Positions 39,734-51,599 of a stretch of 64,000 bases of DNA are shown one piece after another (the stretch's first letter is position 1; every line of letters begins with the position of its first letter). Below the pieces are notes generated by a model. The model ran no database searches. It was not told the origin of the DNA and saw nothing but the letters and a program-made list of their open reading frames with translations. The stretch covers positions 228,501 through 292,500 of the forward strand of contig KV918825.1 of the NCBI GenBank assembly GCA_002049455.2, read 5' to 3'. The DNA is from Porphyra umbilicalis. Taxonomy: Eukaryota > Rhodophyta > Bangiophyceae > Bangiales > Bangiaceae. A program made the position numbers and the translations under genes.

Positions 39734-40362
39734 TACTACGGGGCCCCCTATGCGCCAGGGGGCCACCGCGGGGACGTCGGCGACGGCGGGGGACGTCGGT
39801 CCCCGACGCGTGGTGGCGACGCCAGCGGCGGTGGTGGCCGACGGGTTGGCAACGCGGGATGGCGGGGCGAGGGGGCGGCCCCGCTGCCCGGCTCTGGCCA
39901 CTTGAGGGAGCGCACCCGATCCGCCGCGCCCGGCCCGCGGGCCCCGCGGGAGGCCGGGTTGGCGCGCCCGAGCGGGCGCTGGCGCGCCCGAGAGGGCGCG
40001 GCAGGCGACGGCCGACCGGGCGCCACGCGGCGGGTGCAGCGCGTTGCGCGCGGGACGGTTTCTCCCCCTCGTCTGTAATGATCGCCTCGGGGGACTTGAC
40101 ATGCATGGAGGGAATTATCTGCATCGGTTGGTGACGGCCCGGGTCAATTCCCACTGGGGGAAATTGGGCCCGGTCGACGGTTTCCGCCCTTTTAGGACGA
40201 AGGGCGACGACGGTGGGAGGCACCGTCGTCGCCGGCAAGTAAACCGCGTCTCGATGTCTTGGCGTTTCGATCGGCCCGACTTCCCGGACCTCGAGTCCCG
40301 TAGCGGGTGTCGCGCGAGCGGCTGAGACGGCCGTTACTTCCCTCCTTCTGAGGTAACCCCCT
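39734..40362. other. Non-coding GC-rich DNA; start repeated in inverse at 58718
   Basis: Bases 39731-39781 reappear as reverse complement at 58718-58768 with one mismatch. The rest is GC-rich with no motif. Near 40366 the sequence GTGGTACTACAAAGGCCC resembles the GTAGTACTACGGGGCCCC at 39731, so these may be related element ends. Confidence 0.45.
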
Positions 40363-40365
40363 AGA

Positions 40366-42173
40366 TTGTGGTACTACAAAGGCCCTTCCCCCAGACCGTC
40401 CCTCATTGCCACTCTTTTGACCGCCGCCGCCCTGATCCCGCAGGCGTCGGCTGTGCTCTCGGCGCGACCTGGGACAGCGGAGGCGGTCAACGCGGCGGCA
40501 AGAGCTGCCCTGGACGCCGTTCGCCAAGCAGTACAAGGGAGCCCCCCCCCCCCAGCTCTACCCGCACCACCAGCTTCCGGGGCGCCTGGGGTTGCTGCTC
40601 TAGGCGCCCCACGTGAGGCGCCTGAGGTTGCTGCTCCAGGCGCCCCACGCGGGGCGCCTGGGATTGCTGCTCCCGGCGCCCCACGCGGCGAGCGACCGAG
40701 GAAAGCAAGTTTGACCATCCAGCAGAAGCACCTGCTCATCACTCAAGTCGACGATAAGGTCCCGCGCGACGTGCTGGCGCAGAGGTATGGCATCTCCAAG
40801 AGGACCATCCATAGCGTGTCTGCGCGGCGGCGTGAGGTGTGGGCCGCCGCAGCTGCAGGAGCCCCCTCGTTTGCGCGCTGCGTCCAGCCATGCCGCTTCC
40901 CACTGGTAAACTCCCTCCTTTTTGAATGGTTTTTGCGTATTCGGACCATGGGGCGCAAGACGATGCCCCTCTCTCGGCTGGCCTTATCCGGCAAGGCCCG
41001 CGAGCTGGCGCAGCGCCACTACCCTGGCCAGGACTTCTCAGCGTCGAACGGGTTTATCGACCGCTGGGCGAGGCGCCACGAAGTTCGGAGCATCCACCTC
41101 CACGGCTCCGGTGGCGGCGTGGACATTGTGGAAGGGGAAACAAGAATGGCAGAACTACGGGCAAAAATGTATGGGCTTGACCCAGACTGCATCCTCAACA
41201 TGGACGAGGCGGCGCTATTCTGCCAACTGGCGCCAACCCGCTCCTACGTGATGGATTGTGATGCTCGAGAGACGCGCGGCACTGCTATGCAGACGGCCAA
41301 GGCACGCATCACGCTCATCATTGGCATCAACGCAACGGGCACCTTTAAGTCCATCTCCGTGATTGGGAAGGCGGCCGAGCCGGTTTGCTTCCGTCGGGTG
41401 CAACAAATTCCCTTAAGGTACTACAGTCAAAGGAATGCGTGGATGGAATCCACGGTGTACGCCAAGTGGCTGGCCGACCTCAGTGCTGATTGGGCGGCCT
41501 TCACGGCGCAGCGCGGCTTTTTGGTCATAGACAACGCTTCTGGCCACGACTCGTCGAAAACGAGTGACCGACTGGACATCGAGTGGCTGCCCCCAATACC
41601 ACGGCGCTTTTTCAACCGGCAGACCAAGCCGCCATCAACGCGGTTAAGTCAACATACAAGCGCGGCATGATGCGGGAGATGCTGGGGACGTTTGACCAGC
41701 AATTTGAGGAGACCCCGCCCGAACGGGACGCCCGGCGGAGGAGGGACGCTCGGGCGAGGCCCGGGTCCCTTGGGGTGGCGGATGGGCGAGCACCGCACGT
41801 GCTGGACGCCATGCGCCTCGTTAAGGAGGCTTTTTCTGGCCTGTCCGCCACTGCCATCATGCGCTGCTGGCTACGCGCCAAGTGCACCCCCCCTGACGTC
41901 TTGCGACTCATCCGGCTGAGGCTGGACCAGGCGGTGGCGGCGGCCCGGGAGCCCCCCCCGACAGACGATGCGCAGGCCATAGTTGCATTGCTGCGCAGCG
42001 CGAGGAGCCTGGGCCCGGTCGGCGGTCAGCATGTTGGCGAGGGCGCCAACCGCGCGCATAAGGGCTTCATTCCTGGCAGCCATCCTCGTGCGCTGCCAGT
42101 CATTGAGGTGTGGCTTGGGGATGAAGATAGCGCAGACTCCATTATGTCTGTTGTGGACACAGAAATAAACTGA
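40366..42173 (+). pseudogene. Pogo-like (CENP-B-related) transposase, frameshifted
   Basis: Frame 40366-41670 has a Pro/Gly repeat-rich N-terminus, a CENP-B-type helix-turn-helix (about 40700-40830: V-L-A-Q-R-Y-G-I-S-K-R-T-I), a second Tc5/CENP-B-type DNA-binding domain (about 40905-41100) and a DDE domain with N-M-D-E-A (about 41200) and V-I-D-N-A-S-G-H (about 41525). At about 41590 the expected P-P-N-T-T continues in another frame, which carries the third catalytic Asp (Q-P-A-D-Q) and runs to a TGA at 42171. One base appears lost in a C-run. There is no in-frame ATG before the first domain, so the start is unknown. The transposon's terminal repeats were not found. Confidence 0.82.
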
Positions 42174-43212
42174 GCCCTGGCCAGACGGACCATCACGCCG
42201 TGGCCGCATCCCCAACTCCCGGATGCCTTCTGTTTAATATTGCCCGCGAGAAGAAAAAAAGCATAATGGCCACAGAAGGCAAGCCATGTTTGTCTCAATA
42301 TGGCATGGGGGGGGTTGGGGCGCGGGGGGATGGGGGGCGGGGCGCCCTGCAGCAGTCCGCGGCGGCTCGCGGCGGCTCAGAGGGGGGGGGGGCGGGGGAC
42401 GGGGGGATGAGGGGGGGGTTCAACCCCCCAGTCAATTTGATGCGGGGGGGGGGGGGGGGGGGGGGCGGGGTGGATGGGCAGAGCGGGGCGCTGGGGTGGG
42501 CGGGGGGGCTGGGGGCAGGCTGCCCAGTGGCACCCGCCGCGGCGACTTGGCTGGGGGGTGGCTCTCGGGGACAGAATCTGGGGCGGCGACCCGCAAGGTC
42601 TGGCGCATCGAGCCCAGTGATGCCAATGATGGATGACCAAATTTGGTCGGGTCCCGCGCAAGTGCTGGGGGGGGCGAGTCGGGGGGGTTGGCGAGGTAGG
42701 GGGGGGGGGGTTCGTTGAGCAGGGGCGGGTCGGGTTGGCGGGGGGCGCGTTGGGGGCGGGGGGGGTGTGGCGGGCGGGGCGGGGGGGGGGAGGGGAAGGG
42801 GTAGGATAGGGGGGGGGAGGCTGGGGCGGGCGGGGGTTCGCGGCGTGCCGTCCGATGGCACCCGCCGCGGTGACTCGGGGTGAGGACGGGAGCGGGTGCC
42901 ACCCGTAAGATCCAGCGCGTGGCTCCCGCGAGGAGAATGACGGGTGACTGAACCGAGTCGGGACCCGGTACAGTGTCGGTCGGTAGATGGCGCCGGCCTC
43001 TCTCCACGGCTGCGGTTGGGTGGGTCCAGCATGCTTCGTTGCGTGGCGATTGCATATTTACCATCAAGTGCTTTGTCGTGATCCAGCCAGACTGTCCCCA
43101 GAACACCGCCAGCCTGTCTCCTCCAACCCATTTACGTGGGCCAAGATCCGTTTGGCAATATGGCCCCGGACACTTTTAGGAGGGCCACCTCTTTGGTCTA
43201 CCCTGGCGCAAG
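42174..43212. other. G-rich non-coding DNA with a partial duplication
   Basis: Long G-tracts (for example 42444-42466 and 42690-42830). Two related segments of about 120-140 bases (about 42519-42660 and 42847-42970) share GGCACCCGCCGCGG and TCGGG(T/A)CCC landmarks. No coding motif is seen. The last 30 bases precede the truncated start of Gypsy-C. Confidence 0.55.
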
Positions 43213-44100
43213 TGAGGGGCCGCACTGTAATAAGACCTTAGTTAAGCAACTACGACACTACGTAAGTGACCACGTAGTTACGTGGTCTTGATACTTAAGC
43301 CTGGTAGTAACGGCTTACAATTCGCAAGTGCATAGTAGCACCGGGCAGAACCCTTTGGCGTTCGTAAGCCCTCGACGGCTTACTCCCGTGGCACTCGAGC
43401 GACTTACAGCGGGTACCGACTCCGGGGAGATAGTGACCCCCGGGCGAGCCAAAGAGAATTTCCTCCTGCGCCTTGACTTCCATATCCCCCTAGCACGGGA
43501 CACCATGGAAGAGGCACAGGCCCGGTACAAACGAGCCTTCGACAAGCGCGTGCAGACTCGCCGCGAAGCCCTCCAAGTTGGAGACTAGGTATTCGTGAAG
43601 TCCCACGAGAACCAGGGGGGTAACCTCGTCTTCAAGACACTGGGACCCTACCAGATCTTGAAGACCGACGGGCGTCGGCGCACCATCGAAAGTGACGATG
43701 GTATCCGTACCATCAATGGGAACCACGCAACCCGGGCCCCGGAACCACCCGAGGGGGACCCGGCGTGGGTGCCGTCACTGACCGCGTGGCCGGTCCCGTC
43801 TTTCCCCTCATGGGCCAGTAAACCGATTGAGGCTGTCTTCGACCGCTTTGTCGGACAGGGGTGCGATGTCATGCTCAAGATCAGGTCGTTCGGGTATGGA
43901 CCCCTAGAGGACTCCTGGCACTATGTGGAGGACCTCCCGGCTGAGAAGGCCAGCACTGTGCGCAGCACCGGCTCACGATGAGAAGAAGGGTATAATACAA
44001 CTACCACCCCCAGAACGGGGTACCCCTGGCACACACCCCCGACAATAGATCCAATCCAACTAGGGACAAGCACCATGGGGGCCGGGCTACGCATAACTGA
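43213..44100 (+). pseudogene. int: Gypsy-C integrase C-terminal half and chromodomain
   Basis: Collinear with Gypsy-B 29606-31077 but without the MITE. It carries its own stops: TGA at about 43289 and TAG at 43586-43588, the latter where Gypsy-B has a Trp codon. The chromodomain (about 43815-43950) keeps Y-G-P-L-E-D-S-W-H-Y-V-E-D-L. It lacks the zinc-binding module and all catalytic residues because of the 5' truncation. Confidence 0.82.
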
Positions 44101-45046
44101 GCGCCCCGGCGCCCCACTCAAACCCTAGTACCTGCTCCCTACCCGGCGAGTTCGGGCGGTCGTCGCGGACGTACCCACCGAACTGGTCGTAGCCCGAGTG
44201 GTCCCCCGGGTACTCTTGGGCCGACCCCCGGTCCGAGGGGCCCGGCCCCCACGACGAGCGTAGCACCCTACTCGGTGCCGCCCCTGCCGCGGCGTACCCC
44301 CCAGCGGTGGAGGGGTAGCCGCCCCCATGGTAGGACGCGGCCGAGCCAGCAGGCTTTCCGGCGTACGGGACCCGACTGCGGCCCCCGCCCGCCAAAGCCC
44401 CCGCGGGCCCAGCCGCCACCCGCTGGCCGTGCCCCTTCAAGCGGGAGGCCATCTGGTACCCGATGGCCTTTGGGGTGAAGTCCACCAAGAACTGCTCGGC
44501 TACGGCAGACCGGGGGGACAAGGAGTCCCGCAGTACGGCCCCCGCCCCGCGGGTAACACACGCCAGGGTTTTCACCAGGGAGGCAACTATCGCCTCCCCA
44601 AGGGCAGCCCTCAGCGCCCCCGCCACACTTGGGTCGCCAAGGCTTGGGCGCACAGCGGGGTATCGTCCCCCCAGCTGAGGTTCTGCCCCGCCCCAAGGGC
44701 CGGGTAGTACTGGAACTCCGGCGGAGCAAACGTCGGACGGGCCGACCGCTCCACGGGGGACGCCCCCGCCCGCGTGGTCCATCAGACAGCGCCCCCACGA
44801 GCAGGGGGGCGCTCGGCAGTACCTGGGGTGCGCTTGCGCTGCTGGGGGACACTGGCCCCCGGCGCACCCCAACCCGAGTCGGGCGGGGGCGACGTCGCCG
44901 TTACCTTCGCAGAGTAGGGGTAGGCCAGGTCACCCAGGCCCGCACGGAGGCCTATGCGCCCGGCCACCAGGCGTTTGTCACAGTGGATAAACGCCCGAGG
45001 TGCCTCGCCCTCCTCCCCGCCAACCCGGCGGGCCAAGAAGGGCCCG
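44087..45046 (-). pseudogene. Antisense ORF of Gypsy-C, 3' part
   Basis: Continues the minus-strand ORF 57442-55945 in frame after removal of Copia-B and one GCCCG: 45046 down to a TGA at 44782. Beyond that, the coding look continues downstream in shifting frames (for example F-A-P-P-E-F-Q-Y-Y-P, then V-D-F-T-P-K-A-I-G-Y-Q-M-A-S-R-L-K-G-H) to 44087, next to the integrase end. So the original antisense protein was probably longer and has decayed. No domain is recognised. Confidence 0.5.
45042..45046. repeat. Left target-site duplication of Copia-B (GCCCG)
   Basis: The same five bases occur at 55945-55949 after the right LTR. Confidence 0.9.
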
Positions 45047-45465
45047 TGTGGAAACGCAGTGGGGATAGGGGTTTGGGGACCACGGTGAAGTGGTCGAGTG
45101 GCTTGAGCTTGTGTGTGTGTGCGCGAACGTGCCCTTTTTGGTTGTCCTAATGTTCACCCGCCTCTCTCAACCGAGAGCATCTCTCAAATAGTCCCCACCT
45201 GCCCAAGTGCTCCCTCCTCTCGCGCCCACACCGACGCCCACGCCCTCGCACCAAATCGAATCACCCACCAAATCAAAAGCCACTAGAGCAAAGCGAAGAT
45301 CAAATCCAAAACATGCCAAAAGAAAAGCCCCAAGATAACCCAACACGAATGTGTGCAACTTGACCACGTCTTGCGAATGTACCATGTGGGGTACCATAAG
45401 GAACACCGACCATCATCCATCCTCGAACCGCCAGTGGAGTCGGCGACGAGCATCACAGACCAACA
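45047..45465 (-). repeat. Copia-B 3' LTR
   Basis: A 419-bp copy of 55526-55944. On the minus strand it is preceded by the purine-rich GGCAAGGAGGAG (45466 onward), the likely polypurine tract. Confidence 0.92.
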
Positions 45466-45500
45466 CTCCTCCTTGCCTGTTGCCGCGGTGGTTCTTGTAT

Positions 45501-46590
45501 TCAGCAAAGCCCCATGGCCTCGACATGCTTGTCGTGCTTGGTCTTACCGAGCTCCTTCGTCATCGGGTCCGCCACCATGTCGTCAGTTGCACAATGCTCC
45601 AGTGTCACCTTGTCCGTCGTGATGGCCTCGCGCACGAAGTGGTATCGAATGTCGATGTGCTTGGTGCGCTTGTGCTCGACGGGGTTCTTGGAGAAGACAA
45701 TGCACCCGCTGTTGTCGACCTTGATGTTGATCGGCCCGCCCGAGATCACTGTTCGCAGCCCTTGAGATGCCACGCTTTGCACGAGCTTGTTCAGCCAAAC
45801 AGCTTCCTTGCGCGCATCACATAGAGCCATGTACTTAGCTTCCATCGTCAACAGCGCCACCATCTTCTGCAACTAAGAACCCCAGCTGACGGCTGCTCCG
45901 CCAAAGATGAAGATGACACCCGTCGTAGAACGTCGCGTCTCGTGGTCACCCGCCAAGTCGGCATCACTATAGCCTTGTAGAACACAAGAAGAGTTCTTGT
46001 CGAAGACCAGCCCCTTGTCCATCGAGCCCTTGAAATCCCGTAGAACGCGCTTGATCGCCGCCCAATGCTCCTTGCCGTAGCACGAGACAAACCGACTCAG
46101 CTTCCCGAAGGCGAAGGCGAGGTCAGGACGCGTCCCGACCATCAGGTACATAAGACTGCCGACGGCTTCGCGGTAGGGCAGCGTGTCGTCGCTCCCGTTG
46201 GCCTTGACTAGCTGCAGGCGCACCTCCAGCGGCGTTCCGATCGGGTGGCACTCCGCCATCCCGAACTTCTCCAGCTCTTGTCCCGCGTACTTTCCGTGCG
46301 ACAGCTTGAGGGTGCCCAACGCCGTGTCACGCCTAATCGCTAGCCCTAGGATGACCTTCGCCTCGCCCAGGTCCTTCATTTCAAAACGCTTGTGCAGAGC
46401 GTCCTTAATCTTGTAGATCGCCGCCAGGCTGGATGCCACCAAAAGAAGATCGTCGACGTACACCAGGACGATGATGATTTCGCCGTCATCCATAAGGAGG
46501 TAGAGGCATGCATCCGGGTCAATGTTGTCAAACCCCTGCGACTTGAGGAAGTCGTCGAGCTTGGCGTACCACATCTTGGGGGCTTGCTTC
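45501..46590 (-). pseudogene. pol: Copia-B reverse transcriptase C-part and RNase H
   Basis: Reading leftward from 46590: Q-A-P-K-M-W-Y, then the RT active site Y-V-D-D (about 46458), G-L-A-I and the T-R-P-D-L-A-F region. RNase H follows with Y-S-D-A-D-L-A-G-D (first Asp), a stop at about 45872 and then E-A-K-Y (Glu) and V-D-N-S-G-C (Asp). The end carries the usual K-H-I-D-I-R-Y-H-F-V-R and D-P-M-T-K motifs. The first residues belong to the Y-G-L-K-Q-A-P motif whose other half lies at 52523 onward. Confidence 0.88.
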
Positions 46591-46957
46591 TGTGAAGTGT
46601 ACTTCCGCAGTCCCCCAGGGACAATTGGCCCTTGCGTAAGTCGTAAGTCTTTGTATTTGTGTGGTGACACTGCATGTACTTGATTGTAGATCTTTCAGCG
46701 GGGAACCCATTAGGGGTTGAGCTCCGGGGGAGATTTGTGTGGGGAGCGGCGCCTGGAGTGTGAGGCTGTGGGCGCCCTCCGGAGGTGCGGGAGCTGCCCT
46801 GGGAGGTGCCGTGCGGGCCTTGTCGGCCGCGCCATTGGGGGTGCCTGGGAAGGCCCTGCGGCTGAGGCGGCCTGGGGGATATCAGGCACGCCTCCGCAGG
46901 CCTGGGAACGCAGTGCCTAGTAAAATAACGCACCCACTCAACATCATCGACTTCACA
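46591..46957 (+). repeat. Copia-C 5' LTR
   Basis: Begins TGTGAAGTGTACTTCC and ends CGACTTCACA. A 367-bp copy of 52156-52522. Confidence 0.94.
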
Positions 46958-46971
46958 GGTCATGGGCCCAG
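46958..46971 (+). promoter_or_regulatory. Copia-C primer-binding site
   Basis: GGTCATGGGCCCAG, one base different from the Copia-A motif, directly after the LTR. Half tRNA-iMet type. Confidence 0.8.
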
Positions 46972-47113
46972 TGTCGCTGGTGGTGATCGTCGTCTTCCGC
47001 TCTATCGTTTGCGGGACGGCGCTCTTTGGGCTGCTGTGTGTTCCGGCGTCGGGCGGGCGGGCTTAGCCTCCCACGTCGTCAGTGTCGCGCCTCGGGGCGC
47101 GGTTGTTGTCGTC

Positions 47114-49633
47114 ATGTCGGAGTACGGGCGCTACGGTGGCCCTCGCTTTGCGCAGCTGAACGACGATTACAAGGTCTGGGCCGTGTACTGCCGTGCACAG
47201 CTCATCAAGGAGAAGGTCTGGTCGGCGGTCGTGACGGACCGCCCCGCGTCCGGGAGTGATTCCAAGGGCAACTTGGTGGCGGACGCGTGGTACATTATGA
47301 ACGAGTCGGCGTTGGCGACCATCCAGATGTCGGTCAAGCCGGTTCATCTCCATTCGGTGACGGCGGTCAGTACGGCCAAGGAAGCGTGGGACGCGCTCAA
47401 GGACATCTTTGAGGCGCGCGACAACGCGCGGCTGCTGCAGCTCATGCACGAGCTGAGCAACCTCAAGAAGGACGGCGACGAGAACATCATCAAGTACACG
47501 TCGCGCGCCAAGGGCCTCCGCCAAGAACTCGCCATGCTGGGCAACCAGGTGGACGAGAACACACTCGTGCTGCAGATCTTGTCGGGTCTTCCAGCAGAGT
47601 ACGGCATGATGAAGACCGTCCTGGAGAACATGGACGGGAAGCGCAACCTCGCCGAAGTGAGCGCCAAGCTGCTCACGGTGGAGCAGCGCGCCAGCCGAGG
47701 GCGGTCGTCGTCGTCGACTGGCGTCAAGTCGCAAGCGTTTGCGGCATCGGCTACCAAGAAGCCATGGGACAAGAAGGCGGTCGTGTGCTACTACTGCGAC
47801 AAGAGAGGGCATATGAAGCGCGACTGCCTCAAGAAGAAGGCCGACGACGCCAAGGGCAACAAGAAGCCAAGCGGCGGGCGTCGGGATGGTGGCGGGGGCG
47901 GCGGTGCACCTCCCCGTGCCGCATTGGCCTACGCCGCGTCGGCAGGCCAGGAAGGGGAGCACAAGACTCCCGAAAGCACCAGTGGGATGTCGACCTGGGT
48001 GCTGGACTCCGGCGCGACCAACCATATGGCCGCCGGGGACAAGGGCTTCACCGTCAAGACGTCGGGGAGCGGGGCCAAGGTCACTCTGGCTGACGGTCAC
48101 AAGGTGTCCATTAAGGGGCACGGATACGTCTCCATGGACGTGGGGGCGGGCGACACCAAGGTACGAATGGTCCTCGGTGACGCCATGCTCGTGCCAGACC
48201 TGACGGACAACCTGTTGTCTGTGCGTGCGGTCGACCGCCGCGGCGGAGCGGTGATGTTTGTCGATGACGCCTCCTATATCCTCAGCGATGGAGCGGCGGT
48301 ACTCTCAAGCGGGGTGTTGAGCAACGCGTCTGTCATCGGTTCGGTCAACGAGTCCGAGAACTACGTGCTCAAGGTGACGCCGGTCAAGGCGTCGGCAAGC
48401 GCCGCCTTAACACGCATCGACGGCGAGGCGGAGCTGTGGCACCGCAGGTTCAACCACTTGGGCTTCGAGAACCTCAAGCGAGTGGTCGGGATGGTCGACG
48501 GGATTCCAGCTTCGGTGGCGGACGCCAAGCGCATCCTTGGCACGGTGTGTGTCCCGTGTGTTTACGGCAAGATGGCCCGTTCCCTGCATCATCGCTCCAC
48601 TACAACGAGCACCAAGTGCGAGTTGGTTCACACCGACGTCGATGGGCCCTTGACGGAGTTGTTGGGCGGTTCAGTATACTTCATGACGCTGATGGAGGAC
48701 TCTACTGGTTTCATCACGGCGACGCCCATCAAGACGAAGGGGATGGTACCAGACGTCATCAAGGCCCGCAATACGCAGCTTGAGACCCTCACCGGGCTCA
48801 AAGTGAAGCGGGTGCGCCACGATGGCGCAAAGGAGTACGTCAGCCACGACCTCAAGGCGTGGTATGACAACAAGGGCATCACGCCAGAGAAGACGGCGCC
48901 GTATTCATCGCAGCAGAACGGCAAGGCGGAGCGTGCCAACCGCTACATCATGGAGCGCGTTCGCGCGGCACTGCTGGATGCCGGTGCGGAAGAGGAGCTG
49001 TGGGCTGAGGCGCTCTCCTCGGTCATCCACGTACTAAACCGGTCCCCCAAGGCTGGGCAAGATGTGACGCCCCTCGAGGCGCTCACAGGGCGACGCCCTG
49101 ACGTGAAGGGATTTCGCGTCTGGGGGAGCCGGGCCGGGGCTCTCAAGCCCAAGCAGCAGCAGCGCAAGCTGGAACCAAGGACCGATGTTGGCCGTTTTGT
49201 TGGCTACACCGTTGGTGGAAATGCCTACCGCATCCTCGAGGATGATTTAAACAAGATCTTCGAGCGCCGAGACGTGCTCTTGGAGGAGATCCCAGGCAAG
49301 ACCATGAACAAGACGTCTGTTTCTGGTTCAAGCGCCAGTCCTTGCCTGACGGCGTGGACGAATGGTGACAAGCAGGACGGTGCTATGAACATGCTAAACG
49401 CGGAAGTCCCCAGCGGGGACGAGTATGCTCCGCAGCAGTCTTCAAAGAGCGACGGCGCGCCGGAAAAGGAAGCCGTCCATGACGCGGAAGACGGCGATGA
49501 CGATGACGACAACGAGGACGCGGCGGCTCAAGAAGGGCACCAAGTGCTGCCTGACTCCACAACGGAGAGTTATGACGACGGGGCGCAAGTACCCCGGCGG
49601 TCCAAGCGCAAGCCGGCACCAAAGGTTACCTGA
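47114..49633 (+). pseudogene. gag-pol: Copia-C gag, protease and integrase
   Basis: Open from ATG 47114 to a TGA at 49631-49633 (839 codons). It has the Gag domain, a CX2CX4HX4C knuckle (C-Y-Y-C-D-K-R-G-H...) at about 47790, protease L-D-S-G at about 48003, pre-integrase H..H..C..C, and an integrase with H-T-D-V-D-G, R-H-D-G-A-K-E-Y and G-K-A-E-R. The pieces match Copia-A in order and spacing. Gag, PR and IN are complete up to the stop, which lies in the acidic linker before RT. Confidence 0.88.
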
Positions 49634-51285
49634 TGGGAGAGCAACCCAAAGGCGTACGTGGCAGCGGGGCCATTGGGTGACGCTAAGTCTGCCTGGGACC
49701 TGAGCAAGCCGCCGACCAACGCGAAGGAGGCGCCTGCACGCTCGGACTGGCCGCTATAGAAGGCGACTGAGAAGGAAGAGTACCTGGCGCACAAGAAGCT
49801 TGGTACCTGGTCCAAGACCAAGAACAACAACAATCGCAAGGCCGTCAAGACTCGGTACGTGTACGACATCAAGCGCGATTCGGAAGGCAACGTGAAGAGG
49901 TACAAGGCGCGCCTGGTCGCGCAAGGCTTCAACCAAGTGCCGGGGCGTGATTTTGACGAGACGTGGGCGCCAGTGCCCAGCTCGGCAACAACACGCGCAC
50001 TCTTCGCGGTGGCCGCGGCCAAGGACTGAGAGGTTCACCACGTGGACGTCAAGACGGCCTTCCTCAACGCCAAGATGGACAAGGAGATGTACATCAACCT
50101 TCCGGAAGGCACCGAGCCGGGGGAGGCACATGAGGTCTTCCGTCTCAACCTAGCTCTGTATGGGACAAAGCAGGCGGGGCGCCTGTGGGGCATCAAGCTC
50201 GACAAAGAGCTCAAGGCTATCGGGGCAGTCCGGTCAAGGTGGACCCGTGCCTCTACACGTGGAGCCACCCGGTGCACGGGCTGGTTTACATCCTCGTCTA
50301 CGTGGACGATCTCATCGTTGCGGGCAAGAGCCTCGACGGGGTTCAAGCGGTAAAGAACTCGGTGTCGGCGACGTTCGACGTGCGCGACATGGGGGAGGTC
50401 AAGGACTTCATCGGCATGAAGGTAATGCGAGACCGGGCGGCCAAGACGCTCACCCTGAGCAACCCGGGGCATGTTATCGCACTCCTTGAGGCGTTTGGAA
50501 TGTCCAACTCCACGCCCAACAAGACGCCAATGGTGTCTCGGGCCAAGCTGGCCAAGACGGGGGAGAACCTCTTGCCCGACGGCAACCGATATGCCGAACT
50601 TGTCGGCTCCCTGCTTTATCTCTCTACAACGACGAGGCCGGACATTGCCTTTGCCGTGGGCGTGCTGTCGCGCTACATGGCCTGCCCCGAGGAGGACCAC
50701 ATGCGCGCGGCCAAGGGGGTGCTTCGGTACCTTCGCGGGGCTACGCGCCTCGGGGTCGCGTACGGCACCTACACGCCTCTCCAAGGGTACGTCGACGCCG
50801 ACTGGGCGGGCGACGTTGACGCTCGTCGGTCGACGACGGGTTTCATGTTCACACTCAACGGCGGGCCGGTCTCGTGGGCGAGCAAGCGCCAGTCGACGGT
50901 GGCAACGTCGACGGCTGAGGCCGAGTACGTGGCCGCCGCGATGGCGACCAAGGAGGCCCTTTGGCTTCGCAAGCTCTTATCGGCGCTTGGCGTCGACGTC
51001 GGTGCCGTTCCCATGGGGGAAGACAACCAGGCGTGCCTGGCGCTCGTCAACAACCCCGAGGCAACGGGGCGCACCAAGCACGTGGACGTCGCGTACCACA
51101 TGGTGCGCGATTACGTGGCGCGCGGCGACGTGACCTATTACTTCCTGCCAAGTGCTGAGATGCCCGCGGACGGGCTCACCAAGGCGCTGCCGGGGCCGGC
51201 GTTCAAGGCCTTCCGTGACGCAGCGGTTGTCGGGCCCGACTTGGGCGTGGCGGCGGGCGCGTTTGAGCCCGACCTGGCGCGCTAA
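49634..51285 (+). pseudogene. pol: Copia-C reverse transcriptase and RNase H, broken
   Basis: Continues in frame after the first stop but meets TAG at 49757-49759 and TGA at 50027-50029, both where Copia-A has Trp. Near 50233 one base is lost relative to Copia-A, moving the rest to another frame, open to a TAA at 51283. Motifs kept: V-D-V-K-T-A-F-L (about 50043), Y-V-D-D (about 50300), V-D-A-D-W-A-G-D, A-E-A-E-Y and E-D-N-Q-A. No full RT can be made. Confidence 0.88.
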
Positions 51286-51417
51286 CGCACGTCGTCACAC
51301 TGCCCGGCTTTGGGGCGCTGAAGGGCTTTAGCGCATCCAGCTGGGCGGGCCCGGGCGCCGATTTCAAGAATTCGGGCCCGGATGTCGCGGCCTGGCAGAT
51401 CGTTCCGGGACCGACAC

Positions 51418-51513
51418 GTGGCGCAGTTGCAACACGTGGCGCTGTTGCAACACGTGGTGCCGTTGCAACACGTGGTGCCGTTGCAACTCGTGGTGCCGTT
51501 GCAACACGTGGCG
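51418..51513 (+). repeat. 18-bp minisatellite in the Copia-C 3' UTR
   Basis: About five copies of a GTTGCAACACGTGGTGCC-type unit with small variants. Confidence 0.9.
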
Positions 51514-51599
51514 ATGGGGCTAAAGTGCTTTGGGCCCTCTTCTGGTGGTGCCCGACGGGCCGGATGTGGTCGTACGGGCACCCGGACGGGTCGGGCGTG

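Noticed and set aside
47063-48121. 352-codon minus-strand ORF inside Copia-C
   Set aside because: Shadow of the gag-protease frame.
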